A DNA stretch of 64,000 bases from contig NZ_CAMPOV010000003.1 in assembly GCF_946892675.1 (NCBI RefSeq), positions 248,001 to 312,000 of the forward strand, written 5' to 3'. The position numbers were made by a program, and so were the translations under genes. The DNA comes from Arthrobacter sp. Marseille-P9274 (GTDB taxonomy: Bacteria; Actinomycetota; Actinomycetes; Actinomycetales; Micrococcaceae). The notes below the pieces were generated by a model, which was not told the DNA's origin, did not search any database, and worked only from the letters and a program-made list of their open reading frames with translations. Numbering within the stretch: position 1 is the stretch's first letter; each line of letters starts with the position of its first letter. Below are positions 1-8,625 of the stretch, in pieces.

Positions 1-265
1 CGCCAACCCTGCCGGCCTTCGAACCGTTCCCACGGGCATGGTGCAGCGAGACGCTCGCCTGAACATAGTCACAGGTGTTTTAGGATGGCCGGGCCTCGTT
101 GAGCCCACCTCCCGGCGGGTCGCCTGCGCCCGATTCCGAGGGCGCGGAGGGAACGCAGGGTCAGCGGGCGCCGGACCTGGTGATCCCGGTTTGCCGGCCG
201 CCTCCGTTGCCGTTTCATAATGCGGTGGGCTGGCGGCGGTCACTGCCCCGTGGTGGGATGAGGCG
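1..265. other. No gene recognised (left edge)
   Basis: The short open frames here look like chance frames of GC-rich DNA. I see no supported gene. The string ACATAGTCAC at 63-72 also occurs at 7089-7098 inside a diverged repeat, which may mean another scar of the same repeat, but ten bases is weak evidence. Confidence 0.4.
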
Positions 266-931
266 TCAGCCGTGGGCGCGGGGCCGGAGCAGTGTATGCA
301 TCTCAGGGGTGCTCAGGGCCGGAACGGGGAGCGCCGATTGTCCGGACGCCGGCGCCCGCAGTCCGTCCAGCATGATCCATAGGTAGCGCCGGTACAGCTG
401 GCCGGTATCGCTGCGCCCCTCGGGCACGGTCCCGTCCCGGACCGTGCCGGAGATGCTGGTGAGGCCGATCTGGAGGAAGATCAGGTCGGTTCCGGTGACG
501 TCCCGGCGCAGGAGGCCGGCCTCGCGTGCCCGGTCGGCGACCTGGTTGACCAGGGGGGCGAGCCGGTCGCGCTGCCGGTCGTAGTGGTCGGGCCAGGTAC
601 GGCCGGCCAGCATCTGGGCCATGCCCAGGTCCTGGGCCTGGGCCGCCAGGGAGCGTTCGAGGTAGAGCACGAGCCCGTCCCACGGGTCCGGCGCGGCCAG
701 GGCCTCGCGCAGGATCGCCTCCAGTTCGTCGACCTGCCGGCGCCAGATCGCCTCGATCAGCTCTTCCTTGTTCGCAAATCGCCGGTAGGCCGTGCCGACG
801 CCGACCCCTGCGTGGTGGGCCACGTCGTTGAGCGTGGCGTCCAGCCCCCGCCGGGCGAACAGGTCCCGGCCCGCGGCGATCAGGCGCTCCCGGTTGCGTG
901 CCGCGTCCTTGCGCAGTGTCTGTTCCGTCAT
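266..931 (-). CDS. TetR/AcrR-family transcriptional regulator
   Basis: A 221-residue protein with a typical TetR helix-turn-helix at about residues 10-60: an RERLIAAGRDLFARRG first helix, then DVAHHAGVGVGTAYRRFANK, where the recognition helix ends in YRRF-NK. The C-terminal part is the variable ligand-binding domain, so the inducer cannot be read from sequence. It is transcribed away from the MFS gene at 1076, across an intergenic region with several palindromes sharing the half-site GCATCCG. Local repression of the transporter/aldo-keto reductase/monooxygenase operon is the natural inference. Family assignment is secure; the target is inferred. Confidence 0.88.
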   Translation of the reverse strand: MTEQTLRKDAARNRERLIAAGRDLFARRGLDATLNDVAHHAGVGVGTAYRRFANKEELIEAIWRRQVDELEAILREALAAPDPWDGLVLYLERSLAAQAQDLGMAQMLAGRTWPDHYDRQRDRLAPLVNQVADRAREAGLLRRDVTGTDLIFLQIGLTSISGTVRDGTVPEGRSDTGQLYRRYLWIMLDGLRAPASGQSALPVPALSTPEMHTLLRPRAHG

Positions 932-944
932 GTCCCCAGTCTAC

Positions 945-1005
945 AAGCGGATGCCGAGCATCCGTTTATTTGCTATGATTGCAATCGGATATAACGCATC
1001 CGCTT
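945..1005. promoter_or_regulatory. Candidate TetR operator region
   Basis: CGGATGC-CGA-GCATCCG (948-964) is a perfect 7+3+7 palindrome. AAGCGGATGC (945-954) is repeated in inverted form as GCATCCGCTT (996-1005), and GATTGCAATC (977-986) is a third palindrome. The cluster lies between divergent tetR and MFS starts, the usual place for a TetR operator. Binding is inferred. Confidence 0.55.
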
Positions 1006-1075
1006 CTGGCAGGGCAATACCCGCCGCGCATCTGCGTCACCACAGATTCCCCCTCCGCATGATCGAAAGGCTCCT

Positions 1076-2332
1076 GTGACCTCACCAACCGACCGGGCCG
1101 CGACCGAGCGGTTCCCGTGGCTGGCGATCCTGGTGCTGGCCTCCGCCGGGTTCCTCGCCCTCGCGGTCGAACTCAGCCCCGCCGGACTCCTGACCCGGAT
1201 CGCCCCGGACCTGAACGCCAGTGTGGCGATGGCGGGATCACTGACGGCCCTGTACTCGCTGGGCAACGCGATCCTCGCTCTGCCGCTGACCTCGCTGGCG
1301 GTGCGGTTCTCCCGCCGCTTCTCCCTGGCCGGCACCCTGCTCGTCTTCGTCGCGGGCAACGCACTGGTCGTCTTCGCCTCGGACTTACTTCCGGCCCTGG
1401 CGGGCCGGTTCATCTCCGGTGGGGCACACGGGCTACTGATGTCCCTGGCCCCGGCGGCCGCGATCGGTGTCGCAGGCCTCGAGCATGAACGCCGCGCCCT
1501 GAGCATCGTGATCGGCGCGAACACCGTGGGCATCGCCCTGGGCGCCCCGCTGGCTTCCCTGGTCGGCACCGCTCTGGGATGGCGGGCCACATTCATCAGC
1601 GCGGCGCTGCTGGCCCTGGTGTGCGCGCTGCTGCTGGCGGCGAAGATTCCGCCGCTGCGGGCCGGGCAGACCCGGCAGATGCCGCTGAGCCAGGCGATCC
1701 GCCAGCCGGGCGTGTTCCGCATCGGCGCGGGATGGATGCTGATGATGCTCGCCTACATGGCCGTCCTCACCTACATCGACCCCTACCTCGCCGCACTCGG
1801 GGCGCCACCGCTGCTGACGATCCTGTCACTGTTCGTCTTCGGCACCGGCGGCGTCGCCGGCGTGTGGCTCGCCGGGCAGATCGCGGCCCGCTCCCGCCTG
1901 GCCGCACTCCTGTCCATGCCGCTGCTGATGGCCGCGACCCTGCTGCTCATGTCGATCGGGCTCACGAGCATCCCGGTCATCCTCGTCTTGCTGTTCGTCT
2001 GGGGGATCGGGTTCTCCGGCTTGGTGATGGTCTGGCAGCAGACCCTGCTGCTGGTCGGGTTCCGCTCCCCGGAGAAGTCGATGGGCATCGGCGTCGTCCT
2101 GACCCAGGCCGGCATGGCCGCCGGCTCCGCCCTCGGCGGGATCGTCCTCGACCGGTTTGGCGTCATGGCCACACCCCTGGCCGGCGCGGTCATCACCGTC
2201 GCCGCCCTTGCGCTGCTCATCGGCATCAGCCCCATCCTCACCGCGGCCGAGACCGGCAGGCGGGCTGCCGCCGCGGTCGAAACCACCCCGCATACGGACG
2301 CCGTCACCGCGGCTGCGTCTATCACCGATTGA
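1076..2332 (+). CDS. MFS transporter (DHA1, AraJ/drug-efflux type)
   Basis: A 418-residue membrane protein with about 12 hydrophobic segments and a short hydrophilic C-terminal tail. The N-half has the early-loop pattern of DHA1 efflux proteins: LAVRFSRRFS after TM2, then RFISGGAHG. It starts at GTG 1076 with GAAAGG about 6 nt upstream. It is the first gene of a plus-strand run followed by two aldo/keto reductases and an FAD monooxygenase, and it is divergent from a TetR regulator. That arrangement fits export of a toxic substrate or intermediate. The substrate is unknown. A sugar-efflux role is also possible for AraJ-like proteins. Confidence 0.85.
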   Translation: MTSPTDRAATERFPWLAILVLASAGFLALAVELSPAGLLTRIAPDLNASVAMAGSLTALYSLGNAILALPLTSLAVRFSRRFSLAGTLLVFVAGNALVVFASDLLPALAGRFISGGAHGLLMSLAPAAAIGVAGLEHERRALSIVIGANTVGIALGAPLASLVGTALGWRATFISAALLALVCALLLAAKIPPLRAGQTRQMPLSQAIRQPGVFRIGAGWMLMMLAYMAVLTYIDPYLAALGAPPLLTILSLFVFGTGGVAGVWLAGQIAARSRLAALLSMPLLMAATLLLMSIGLTSIPVILVLLFVWGIGFSGLVMVWQQTLLLVGFRSPEKSMGIGVVLTQAGMAAGSALGGIVLDRFGVMATPLAGAVITVAALALLIGISPILTAAETGRRAAAAVETTPHTDAVTAAASITD

Positions 2333-2350
2333 GAAGGAGAGACACCTGTC

Positions 2351-3205
2351 ATGGCTGCTACTGTTCCCGCGATCACCCTGAACAACGGCGTGCAGATGCC
2401 GAAGCTGGGCCTCGGCGTCTTCCAGATGAGCGACCAGGAAGTCCTCGATACCATACCCGTAGCACTCGACGCCGGGTACCGGCTCATCGACACCGCCTCG
2501 CGCTACTACAACGAAAAGGCCCTCGGGCAGGCGCTGGCCCGGACCGACGTGGCCCGTGAGGAGCTGTTCGTCACCACGAAGCTGTGGTTCAAGGACCACG
2601 GCTACAAGCAAACCAAGGAAGCGTTCCAGGTATCGCTGGACAACCTGGGCCTGGACTACCTCGACCTGTACCTGATCCACCAGCCCTTCGGTGACTACTA
2701 CGGCTCCTGGCGGGCGATGGAGGAGCTGCTCGACGAGGGCCGTATCCGCGCAATCGGCGTGTCGAACTTCTTCGACGACCGGTACGCCGACCTCGTCGCG
2801 CACCACCGCGTCGTGCCGGCAGTGAACCAGCGCGAGACGCACCCGTTCAACCAGCAGACCGCCACCCAGGAGCTCCTCGCGAAGCACGGCACGGTCCTGC
2901 AGGCGTGGGGTCCGCTCGGCCAGGGGAACCCCGAGATCCTGGGCCACCCGGTGCTCGCCGAGATCGCCGAGGCGCACGGACGGAGCCTGCCCCAGGTCAT
3001 CCTGCGCTGGCTCGTCCAGCGCGGCGTCGCCCTGGTCGCCAAGTCCACCCGCATCGAGCGGCTGCGCCAGAACGCGGCCGTCTTCGACTTCGAGCTGACA
3101 GACGAGGAGATGGCCCGGATCGCCGCCCTCGACCAGAGGAAGGCCGGCGGCGAGTTCGACCACCGTGACCCGCGCATGCTCGAACTGCTCCTCACCCTCG
3201 ACTGA
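2351..3205 (+). CDS. Aldo/keto reductase (2,5-diketo-gluconate reductase type)
   Basis: A 284-residue NADPH-dependent reductase with a TIM-barrel fold. The catalytic tetrad of the AKR superfamily is visible: Asp in LIDTAS, Tyr in the following RYYNEK, Lys in TTKLW and His in LIHQP. The cofactor-binding tail VAKSTRIERLRQN is present. GAGAAGGAGA lies a few bases before the start. It sits 18 nt after the MFS gene and is followed by a paralogous AKR, so the pair probably acts on related carbonyls. Substrate is not predictable from sequence. Confidence 0.88.
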   Translation: MAATVPAITLNNGVQMPKLGLGVFQMSDQEVLDTIPVALDAGYRLIDTASRYYNEKALGQALARTDVAREELFVTTKLWFKDHGYKQTKEAFQVSLDNLGLDYLDLYLIHQPFGDYYGSWRAMEELLDEGRIRAIGVSNFFDDRYADLVAHHRVVPAVNQRETHPFNQQTATQELLAKHGTVLQAWGPLGQGNPEILGHPVLAEIAEAHGRSLPQVILRWLVQRGVALVAKSTRIERLRQNAAVFDFELTDEEMARIAALDQRKAGGEFDHRDPRMLELLLTLD

Positions 3206-3240
3206 ACACCGCCCACCACGTCCGACAGGAGACGCGAACC

Positions 3241-4137
3241 ATGACCGACACAACTCCACGACTGGACCTGAACAACGGGGTGGCCATGCCCGCGCTGGGC
3301 TTCGGTGTCTTCCAGTCCGCCCCGGAAGAGACCGCCAGAGCCGTCGAGACGGCGCTGCGCACCGGCTACCGCCACGTCGACACCGCCGCCGCGTACTTCA
3401 ACGAGCGGGAGGTCGGCGAGGGCCTGCGCCGCTCCGGCCTCGACCGGGACGAGGTCTTCCTCGAGACCAAGGTCTGGCTCAACGACTACGGGTACGACGC
3501 GACCCGCCACGCGTTCGAGAAGTCCGCCGGGAAGCTCGGCGTCGAGACCATCGACCTGCTGATCCTGCACCAGCCGATGCCGTCTCGGTTCGACCTGACC
3601 GTTCAGGCCTACAAGGGCCTGGAGTCCCTCCTCGCCGATGGCAGGGTCCAGGCCATCGGTGTCAGCAACTTCATGCCCGAGCACCTCGACAGGCTCCTCG
3701 CCGAGACCGAGGTGGTCCCGGCCGTCAACCAGGTCGAGGTGCACCCGTACTTCCGGCAGGCCGCCGTCCAGGAGGCCAACCAGAAGCACGGCGTCCTGAC
3801 CCAGGCGTGGTCGCCGATCGGCGGGATCACGTTCTACCCCGGCTGGAACGAGGACGGCCGCAGCACCCTGGAGGACCCGACGATCCGCGGGATCGCCGAG
3901 CGGCACGGCAGGACTCCGGCGCAGGTGATGCTGCGCTGGCACCTCGACCAGGGCCGCCAGGCCATCCCCAAGTCCACCAACCCGGCCCGCATCGCGGAGA
4001 ACCTCGACGTCTTCGGCTTCGAGCTGACCGCCGACGAGCTCGCCGCGATTGACGCCCTCGACACCGGCGTCCGCGGCGGCCCCGACCCGGAGTCGATCAC
4101 CATCGCCCAGCACGGCGCGGAGATCCCCGAGGCCTGA
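3241..4137 (+). CDS. Aldo/keto reductase, second copy
   Basis: A 298-residue paralogue of the preceding gene, 35 nt downstream behind AGGAGACGCGAACC. The tetrad is intact: Asp in HVDTAA, Tyr in AAYFNE, Lys in ETKVW and His in LHQPM. The NADPH-binding segment IPKSTNPARIAEN is present. The two reductases share the same layout but differ throughout, so this is an old duplication. A hairpin terminator follows at 4155. Confidence 0.88.
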   Translation: MTDTTPRLDLNNGVAMPALGFGVFQSAPEETARAVETALRTGYRHVDTAAAYFNEREVGEGLRRSGLDRDEVFLETKVWLNDYGYDATRHAFEKSAGKLGVETIDLLILHQPMPSRFDLTVQAYKGLESLLADGRVQAIGVSNFMPEHLDRLLAETEVVPAVNQVEVHPYFRQAAVQEANQKHGVLTQAWSPIGGITFYPGWNEDGRSTLEDPTIRGIAERHGRTPAQVMLRWHLDQGRQAIPKSTNPARIAENLDVFGFELTADELAAIDALDTGVRGGPDPESITIAQHGAEIPEA

Positions 4138-4154
4138 GCACGGGCACCGCCGAC

Positions 4155-4190
4155 GAGGGCCGCACGGATCGCACGGTCCGCGCGGCCCTC
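4155..4190 (+). terminator. Rho-independent terminator after the AKR pair
   Basis: GAGGGCCGC (4155-4163) pairs with GCGGCCCTC (4182-4190). An inner CGGA/TCCG pairing (4165-4168 with 4177-4180) extends the stem. A T/C-rich tract, TCTCCTTCTC, follows. It separates the reductases from the monooxygenase gene, which probably depends on read-through or its own promoter. Confidence 0.65.
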
Positions 4191-4244
4191 TCTCCTTCTC
4201 CCCATGAACGAAAGGACTTCCTTGAACAATCCCGGCGTCGCCCC

Positions 4245-5342
4245 TTGGCCGACGTGCTGATCGCCGGCGGGTCCCTGGCCGGCCTCATGGCCGGCATCGG
4301 GCTCGCCCGGCAGGGCCACCGAATCACGCTCCTCGAGCGCGCCGACCGGCACCGCCCCTCCGGGGCGGCGCTCTCGGTCAGCGAGGCGGCGCTGCGCACG
4401 ATCCTCGGCCCCGAGCACGCCCGCGCCGCGGTCCGCATGGCCGCACCCCGCGACGGCGAGGCCGCATCCGCCGTGCCCTCGACCTGGGCCGGCCTGTACG
4501 AGGGGCTGTGCCGGGCCGCGGAGAGCGAACCGCGAATGACCATGCGCCACCGCGCCCGTGTCGCCGAGGTCGGCCAGGACCGCGGCGGTGTCTGGGCGCG
4601 CACCGACGACGGGCACCGCCACAGGGCGGACGTACTGATCGGCGCGGACGGGCACCGCAGCCTGGTACGCCGTACCGTCGCCCCGGAGCGCCCGGACGCG
4701 TCCTTCGCCGGCTACGTGCTCTGGCTCGGTGTCGCGGCCGAACGCGACCTGGACTACGCGGGCCGGTGGCCGGGCGGGCTCGACATCCGCCACACCGGAA
4801 ACCACGTGCTGCTGGGCTACCCACTGGCCGGTCCCGACGGTTCCACCGCTCCCGGGCACCGGCGGCTGGGCTGGGCCTGGTACGACGGCACCCGCAACGC
4901 GCTCTTCCGCCGGCTCGGCGCCGTCCGAGGCCAGATCGCGCACCACTCACTACGGTCAACAGACCTGGACAAGGGCGTGCGTGACGGGCTCGCCCGCGAA
5001 GCAGCGAAGCGGTGGCCACGCCCGTGGCGGGACGCAATCGGCAACTCCATCGACCGGATCGACTTCGTGGGCACCCCGATCGCCGAGTACGTCCCGGACC
5101 GGCTCGTCAACGGCCGCATGGTCCTCGTCGGCGACGCCGCCCACGTGCCCACCCCGATGACCGGCCGCGGTTTCGGCACCTCCCTCGACGACGCCGAAGC
5201 ACTCGCCCGCCACCTCCGCGACACCGACGGGAGCCAAGCACCGCACGCGCTGGCAGCATACGAAGCCGAACGGCTCGCGCCGGCACAGAACCTCGTCCTG
5301 TCAGGGCAGGGGTTCAGCCGATCCTTCGCCCGCCCGGCGTAG
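4245..5342 (+). CDS. FAD-dependent aromatic monooxygenase
   Basis: A 365-residue group A flavoprotein hydroxylase. It has an N-terminal Rossmann motif VLIAGGSLAGLMAG, the second FAD/NAD(P)H motif DVLIGADGHRSLVR, and the GD motif LVGDAAHVPTPMTGRG that binds the ribityl chain. The assigned start is TTG 4245, which has no ribosome site. A good site (AAAGGA) sits before TTG 4222, but that frame (MNNPGVAP) hits a stop at 4258. One extra C in the run at 4241-4244 would join them as GVAPLADVL, so the true N-terminus may be frameshifted. Such enzymes hydroxylate phenols or salicylates; the substrate is unknown. Confidence 0.8.
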   Translation: MADVLIAGGSLAGLMAGIGLARQGHRITLLERADRHRPSGAALSVSEAALRTILGPEHARAAVRMAAPRDGEAASAVPSTWAGLYEGLCRAAESEPRMTMRHRARVAEVGQDRGGVWARTDDGHRHRADVLIGADGHRSLVRRTVAPERPDASFAGYVLWLGVAAERDLDYAGRWPGGLDIRHTGNHVLLGYPLAGPDGSTAPGHRRLGWAWYDGTRNALFRRLGAVRGQIAHHSLRSTDLDKGVRDGLAREAAKRWPRPWRDAIGNSIDRIDFVGTPIAEYVPDRLVNGRMVLVGDAAHVPTPMTGRGFGTSLDDAEALARHLRDTDGSQAPHALAAYEAERLAPAQNLVLSGQGFSRSFARPA

Positions 5343-5520
5343 ACACCCGGCACCGGACCAACCCTGCACCCACGGCACAGGAGTCCAGACGAGGATGCCG
5401 GACCTGCCTGCGGCAGGCATCCGATGCCGATGCTTCGCTCTCGCCCAGCTGGCCGAACCGATTGGCCAGGTCCGCAGAGGCCGCCCGAACCATTGCGTAC
5501 ACCTGGCTGCCATGCACACG

Positions 5521-5632
5521 GTACACACCCGGCTCCTGTTTGGGCCCCGATACGATCAGGCGACGCAGTCCGGCAAGTACACACCCGGCTCCTGTTTGGG
5601 CCCCGATACGATCAGGCGACGCAGTCCGGCAA
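5521..5632. repeat. 56-bp tandem duplication (two copies)
   Basis: The unit beginning GTACACACCCGGCTCCTG is present at 5521-5576 and again, without mismatch, at 5577-5632. A third partial copy (GTACAC) follows at 5633. The segment 5343-5802 holds no recognised gene. The perfect identity indicates a recent duplication or a variable-number repeat. Confidence 0.95.
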
Positions 5633-5802
5633 GTACACGCACGGTGCCGCCAGAGTCTTCGAAGCAGGACCGCGGTCCTCGGCGATCTGCGCTTAACCGC
5701 CCGTTGCAACAAAAACGACCCGGGAGAGGCGGCAACGCAGTTAGCCGCGATCGACAGACCAGCCCGCAACCGCTGTCGCACAAGCCGGTGGCGAGTTCAA
5801 AG

Positions 5803-7014
5803 GGTCGTCGCAACGCCGCGTTTTGATGTGAGGTGTTGTGTATGGTTTCCCGACGGGATTTGGCGGGTATGCGGGCCGCGTTTTGGGTGTTGATGGCCGG
5901 GGGTTCCACATTGACTGCGGCGTGTGATGCTGTGGGTGTGAACAGACAAACAGGGCGGCGTTGGCGCCTGGCAACCGGCGGACGAATACCGCGGAGACGC
6001 CTCAAACCCTCCGGGCGGTATCTGTCATTGGATGAACGGTTGCAGATCGCAGATCTGCGGTTGTCCGGTGCCTCGGTGCGTTCGATTGCCCTCGGGATCG
6101 GGAGGTCGGCTTCAACCGTAAGCCGTGAGCTGCGTCGAAACGGCAGCGCCCGTAATGCCTATGCTCCTTATGCCGCGCAGAAGCGGGCAGAGTTCCGCGG
6201 ACGCCGGCCGAAGGCCAGTAAGTTTGACTATCCCGAGCTGGCATTACTGGTGCAGACCAAACTGTGCGTGAAATGGAGCCCGGAGCAGATCAGTCTCCAC
6301 CTCGATGAAAATTTTCCCGACCAGAGCCGGATGCGGGTGTCCCACGAAACCATCTACCAGGCCCTGTTTGCTCAGGGGCGCGGCGGGCTGCGCACCGGCC
6401 TGCACCAGCATCTGCGCACCGGCCGCGCGGTGAGGCGGCCGCGCGGACGCACCGGAAAACGCCCATCAAAGATCCCTGACATGGTCCTGATCAGTGAACG
6501 GCCTGCCGAGGTCGCTGACCGTGCCGTGCCCGGGCATTGGGAGGGCGATCTAGTTCTTGGCTCGAACTGCCGGTCGGCCATCGCCACTCTGGTCGAACGC
6601 AAGACCCGCTACGTGATGCTCGTCCATCTCCCTGATGACCACGGCGCCCCGGCCGTCCGTGACGCGCTCCTGGCCGTGATTGCCACCCTCCCGACACACC
6701 TGTCCAAGTCCCTGACCTGGGATCAGGGCACCGAGCTGGCCAGGCACCGGGAGATCACCCTGGCTACGAAGATGGACATCTATTTCTGTGACCCGCACAG
6801 TCCTTGGCAACGCGGCTCCAACGAAAACGCCAACGGCTTGCTGCGGCAGTACTTCCCCAAAGGGACCGACCTGTCCGTCCACGCCCCGGAGCGTCTGCTG
6901 GAAGTTGCAGCCGAACTGAACGACCGGCCCCGCAAGATTCTCGGCGGAATCAGCCCCGCACAAGCCATGCAGCGGCTACTGTTGGACCCCGAAGTGCCCC
7001 TCGTTGCAACGACC
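5803..7014 (+). mobile_element. IS30-family insertion sequence
   Basis: The ends are inferred from an imperfect inverted repeat: GGTCGTCGCAACG (5803-5815) and CGTTGCAACGACC (7002-7014), 12 of 13 matching. The right repeat lies within the last codons of the transposase. Target duplication is not obvious. A related string, CGTTGCAAC-AAAA-ACGACC, lies just outside the left end at 5702-5720, possibly a scar of another copy. The family call rests on the transposase. Confidence 0.65.
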
Positions 7015-7020
7015 GCATGA
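5842..7020 (+). CDS. IS30-family transposase
   Basis: A 392-residue DDE transposase. An N-terminal helix-turn-helix region (LSLDERLQIADLRLSGASVRSIA.. with GRSASTVSREL) precedes the catalytic core. Core residues are Asp in WEGDLVLG, Asp in LTWDQGTEL and Glu in GSNENANGLLRQYFP, in the spacing usual for IS30. ATG 5842 follows GAGG by 8 nt; an upstream GTG at 5833 is possible. The frame is intact and near full length, so the element may be active. The stop codon lies just past the right inverted repeat. Confidence 0.92.
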   Translation: MVSRRDLAGMRAAFWVLMAGGSTLTAACDAVGVNRQTGRRWRLATGGRIPRRRLKPSGRYLSLDERLQIADLRLSGASVRSIALGIGRSASTVSRELRRNGSARNAYAPYAAQKRAEFRGRRPKASKFDYPELALLVQTKLCVKWSPEQISLHLDENFPDQSRMRVSHETIYQALFAQGRGGLRTGLHQHLRTGRAVRRPRGRTGKRPSKIPDMVLISERPAEVADRAVPGHWEGDLVLGSNCRSAIATLVERKTRYVMLVHLPDDHGAPAVRDALLAVIATLPTHLSKSLTWDQGTELARHREITLATKMDIYFCDPHSPWQRGSNENANGLLRQYFPKGTDLSVHAPERLLEVAAELNDRPRKILGGISPAQAMQRLLLDPEVPLVATTA

Positions 7021-7027
7021 ATTCACC

Positions 7028-7108
7028 CATCCTCCAACACTCCACTCCCCGGCCGGACCCAGTCTCCGACCAGCAATGCCCCCGGTCGACATAGTCACGG
7101 TTATCGGT
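7028..7108. repeat. Diverged ~80-bp repeat, copy A
   Basis: This segment matches 29473-29550 over its whole length with scattered substitutions. Shared blocks include CATCCTCCAAC, AGTCTCCG, TCGACATA and CACGGTTATCGGT. It begins about 14 nt after the inferred right end of the IS30 element. It has no recognised coding function. Confidence 0.8.
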
Positions 7109-7132
7109 ACTTCGCATGCAGCACAGGGCCCG

Positions 7133-7183
7133 CAGTAGATGAGACCTCCCCGTCGTCCTGCTGTGGGGAGGTCTCATCTACTG
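7133..7183. terminator. Perfect 19-bp inverted repeat
   Basis: CAGTAGATGAGACCTCCCC (7133-7151) is exactly complementary to 7165-7183, with a 13-nt loop. It lies 48 nt beyond the stop of the minus-strand transporter at 7231, so it may terminate that transcript. There is no clear T-run on either strand, so a mobile-element or protein-binding role is also possible. Confidence 0.55.
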
Positions 7184-7230
7184 ACTCTTGATAGTTGCGA
7201 GTTCCACTGAAGCGTGACGCGCGAGGCTCC

Positions 7231-8625
7231 TCAGGCCTTGGTTGATTCCGGAACAGGAAGCGGTGTCGTTTCGTGCTCCTTGGCCTTGGACCATTCGCCG
7301 TCGCTCTCCCTGTCCATGATCTCCTGGTTGTAGCGTGCCTCGGCTTTGCCCCAGCCGCCGGGCAGCAGTGAGACGGAGAGGACCGAGATCGCGGCAATCA
7401 CCAAGAGGTAGATGACGACGGCGTCGGAGGTACCGAAGGCAGCGTACAGCGAGGTAGCGATCATCGGGGCGAAGGCTGGGCCGGCGATCTGCGAGATCGT
7501 ATAACCCACCGAGGCTCCGGTATACCGGACCTCCCGGCTGAACACCATGGAGAACAAGGAACCGGTGGTGCCGCAGGCAGGGGCGGTGGCGATGCCGTAC
7601 ATGACGACCACACCGGCGACGAAGCCGGGGACGGCACCGGAATTTATTAGCATGAAGCCCGGCACAATGGTCAGCAGGATCATCAGCGCCCCCAGGAAGT
7701 AAACCGTCTTGCGCCCCCAGGTGTCAGAGACCGCCCCGAAGACGGGGGTCAGCACCGCCGCGACGACAGCGCCGACGAGTACCCCCATCAGGGTGTCGCC
7801 GCGTTGCAGGCCGACAACAGTGGAGCCGTAGTTCACCAGGTAGCTCATCGCGATGTACGCGATAACGCCCTGAGACAGGTAGGTACCGGCAATGAGGAAG
7901 ATCTCCTTGGGATGCCGTTTAAAGGCCTCGACCAGCGGCACCTTGACGAGGGACTGCTTCTCGCGTGCGGCGGCGAAGGCCGGGGACTCGGCGATGCTCA
8001 TACGGATGACCAGCCCGACGAGTACCAGCAGGGCGCTGGCCAGGAATGGGAGGCGCCAGCCCCACGAGAGGAACTGCTCATCGGGGAGATTCGAGATGGC
8101 GAGGAAGGACACCGTGGCGAGGGCCACGCCGACGGGGGCACCGGTTTGCGGGAAGGATCCGTAGAAGCCTTTCCGGCCTTTCGGCGCGTGTTCCACGGCC
8201 ATCAGGACAGCGCCGCCCCATTCGCCCCCGACCATCAGGCCCTGGAATAGGCGTAGAACGGTCAGCAGGATCGGGGCGAGGAGGCCGATCTGCGCATAGG
8301 TCGGCATCAGGCCCATGCCTAGGGTGGCCAAGCCCATGCCGACGAGTGAGATGACCAGCATCTTCTTGCGGCCGACGCGGTCGCCGAAGTGCCCGAACAG
8401 GACACCGCCCAGGGGGCGGGCCAGGAACCCCACCCCCAGGGTGGCAAAGGCCAGCAGGGTACCGACCACCGGGCTGGTTTGCGGGAAGAACAGCTGCGGG
8501 AAGACAAGGGCCGCCGCAGTGCCAAAGATGAAGAAGTCGTAGTACTCGATGCTGGTGCCGATGAAACTGGCCAATGCCACCTTGACGGGCGATGAGTGCC
8601 TCGTCGAGTCCTTTTCGCTGCTCAT
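7231..8625 (-). CDS. MHS-family MFS transporter (aromatic acid/metabolite:H+ symporter)
   Basis: A 464-residue permease with 12 predicted membrane segments. The metabolite:H+ symporter signature is present: FIGTSIEYYDFFIFGTAA at TM1, the loop GHFGDRVGRKKML, and GFYGSFPQTGAPVGVALAT. Members take up benzoate, shikimate, dicarboxylates or betaines. The start is ATG 8625 behind AAAGGA; an in-frame ATG 180 nt upstream lacks a ribosome site. It faces away from the hydroxyquinol cluster, and a 19-bp palindrome lies 173 bp upstream. The same palindrome is found by the neighbouring iclR, so it probably imports that pathway's substrate. Confidence 0.87.
   Translation of the reverse strand: MSSEKDSTRHSSPVKVALASFIGTSIEYYDFFIFGTAAALVFPQLFFPQTSPVVGTLLAFATLGVGFLARPLGGVLFGHFGDRVGRKKMLVISLVGMGLATLGMGLMPTYAQIGLLAPILLTVLRLFQGLMVGGEWGGAVLMAVEHAPKGRKGFYGSFPQTGAPVGVALATVSFLAISNLPDEQFLSWGWRLPFLASALLVLVGLVIRMSIAESPAFAAAREKQSLVKVPLVEAFKRHPKEIFLIAGTYLSQGVIAYIAMSYLVNYGSTVVGLQRGDTLMGVLVGAVVAAVLTPVFGAVSDTWGRKTVYFLGALMILLTIVPGFMLINSGAVPGFVAGVVVMYGIATAPACGTTGSLFSMVFSREVRYTGASVGYTISQIAGPAFAPMIATSLYAAFGTSDAVVIYLLVIAAISVLSVSLLPGGWGKAEARYNQEIMDRESDGEWSKAKEHETTPLPVPESTKA

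Noticed and set aside
1826-3259. Large open frames opposite the MFS and aldo/keto reductase genes
   Set aside because: The genes on the plus strand have clear domains. The opposite frames arise from GC-skewed codon use and have no family features.
5521-5638. CRISPR-like array
   Set aside because: There are only two full copies, directly joined with no unique spacers. It is a plain tandem duplication.
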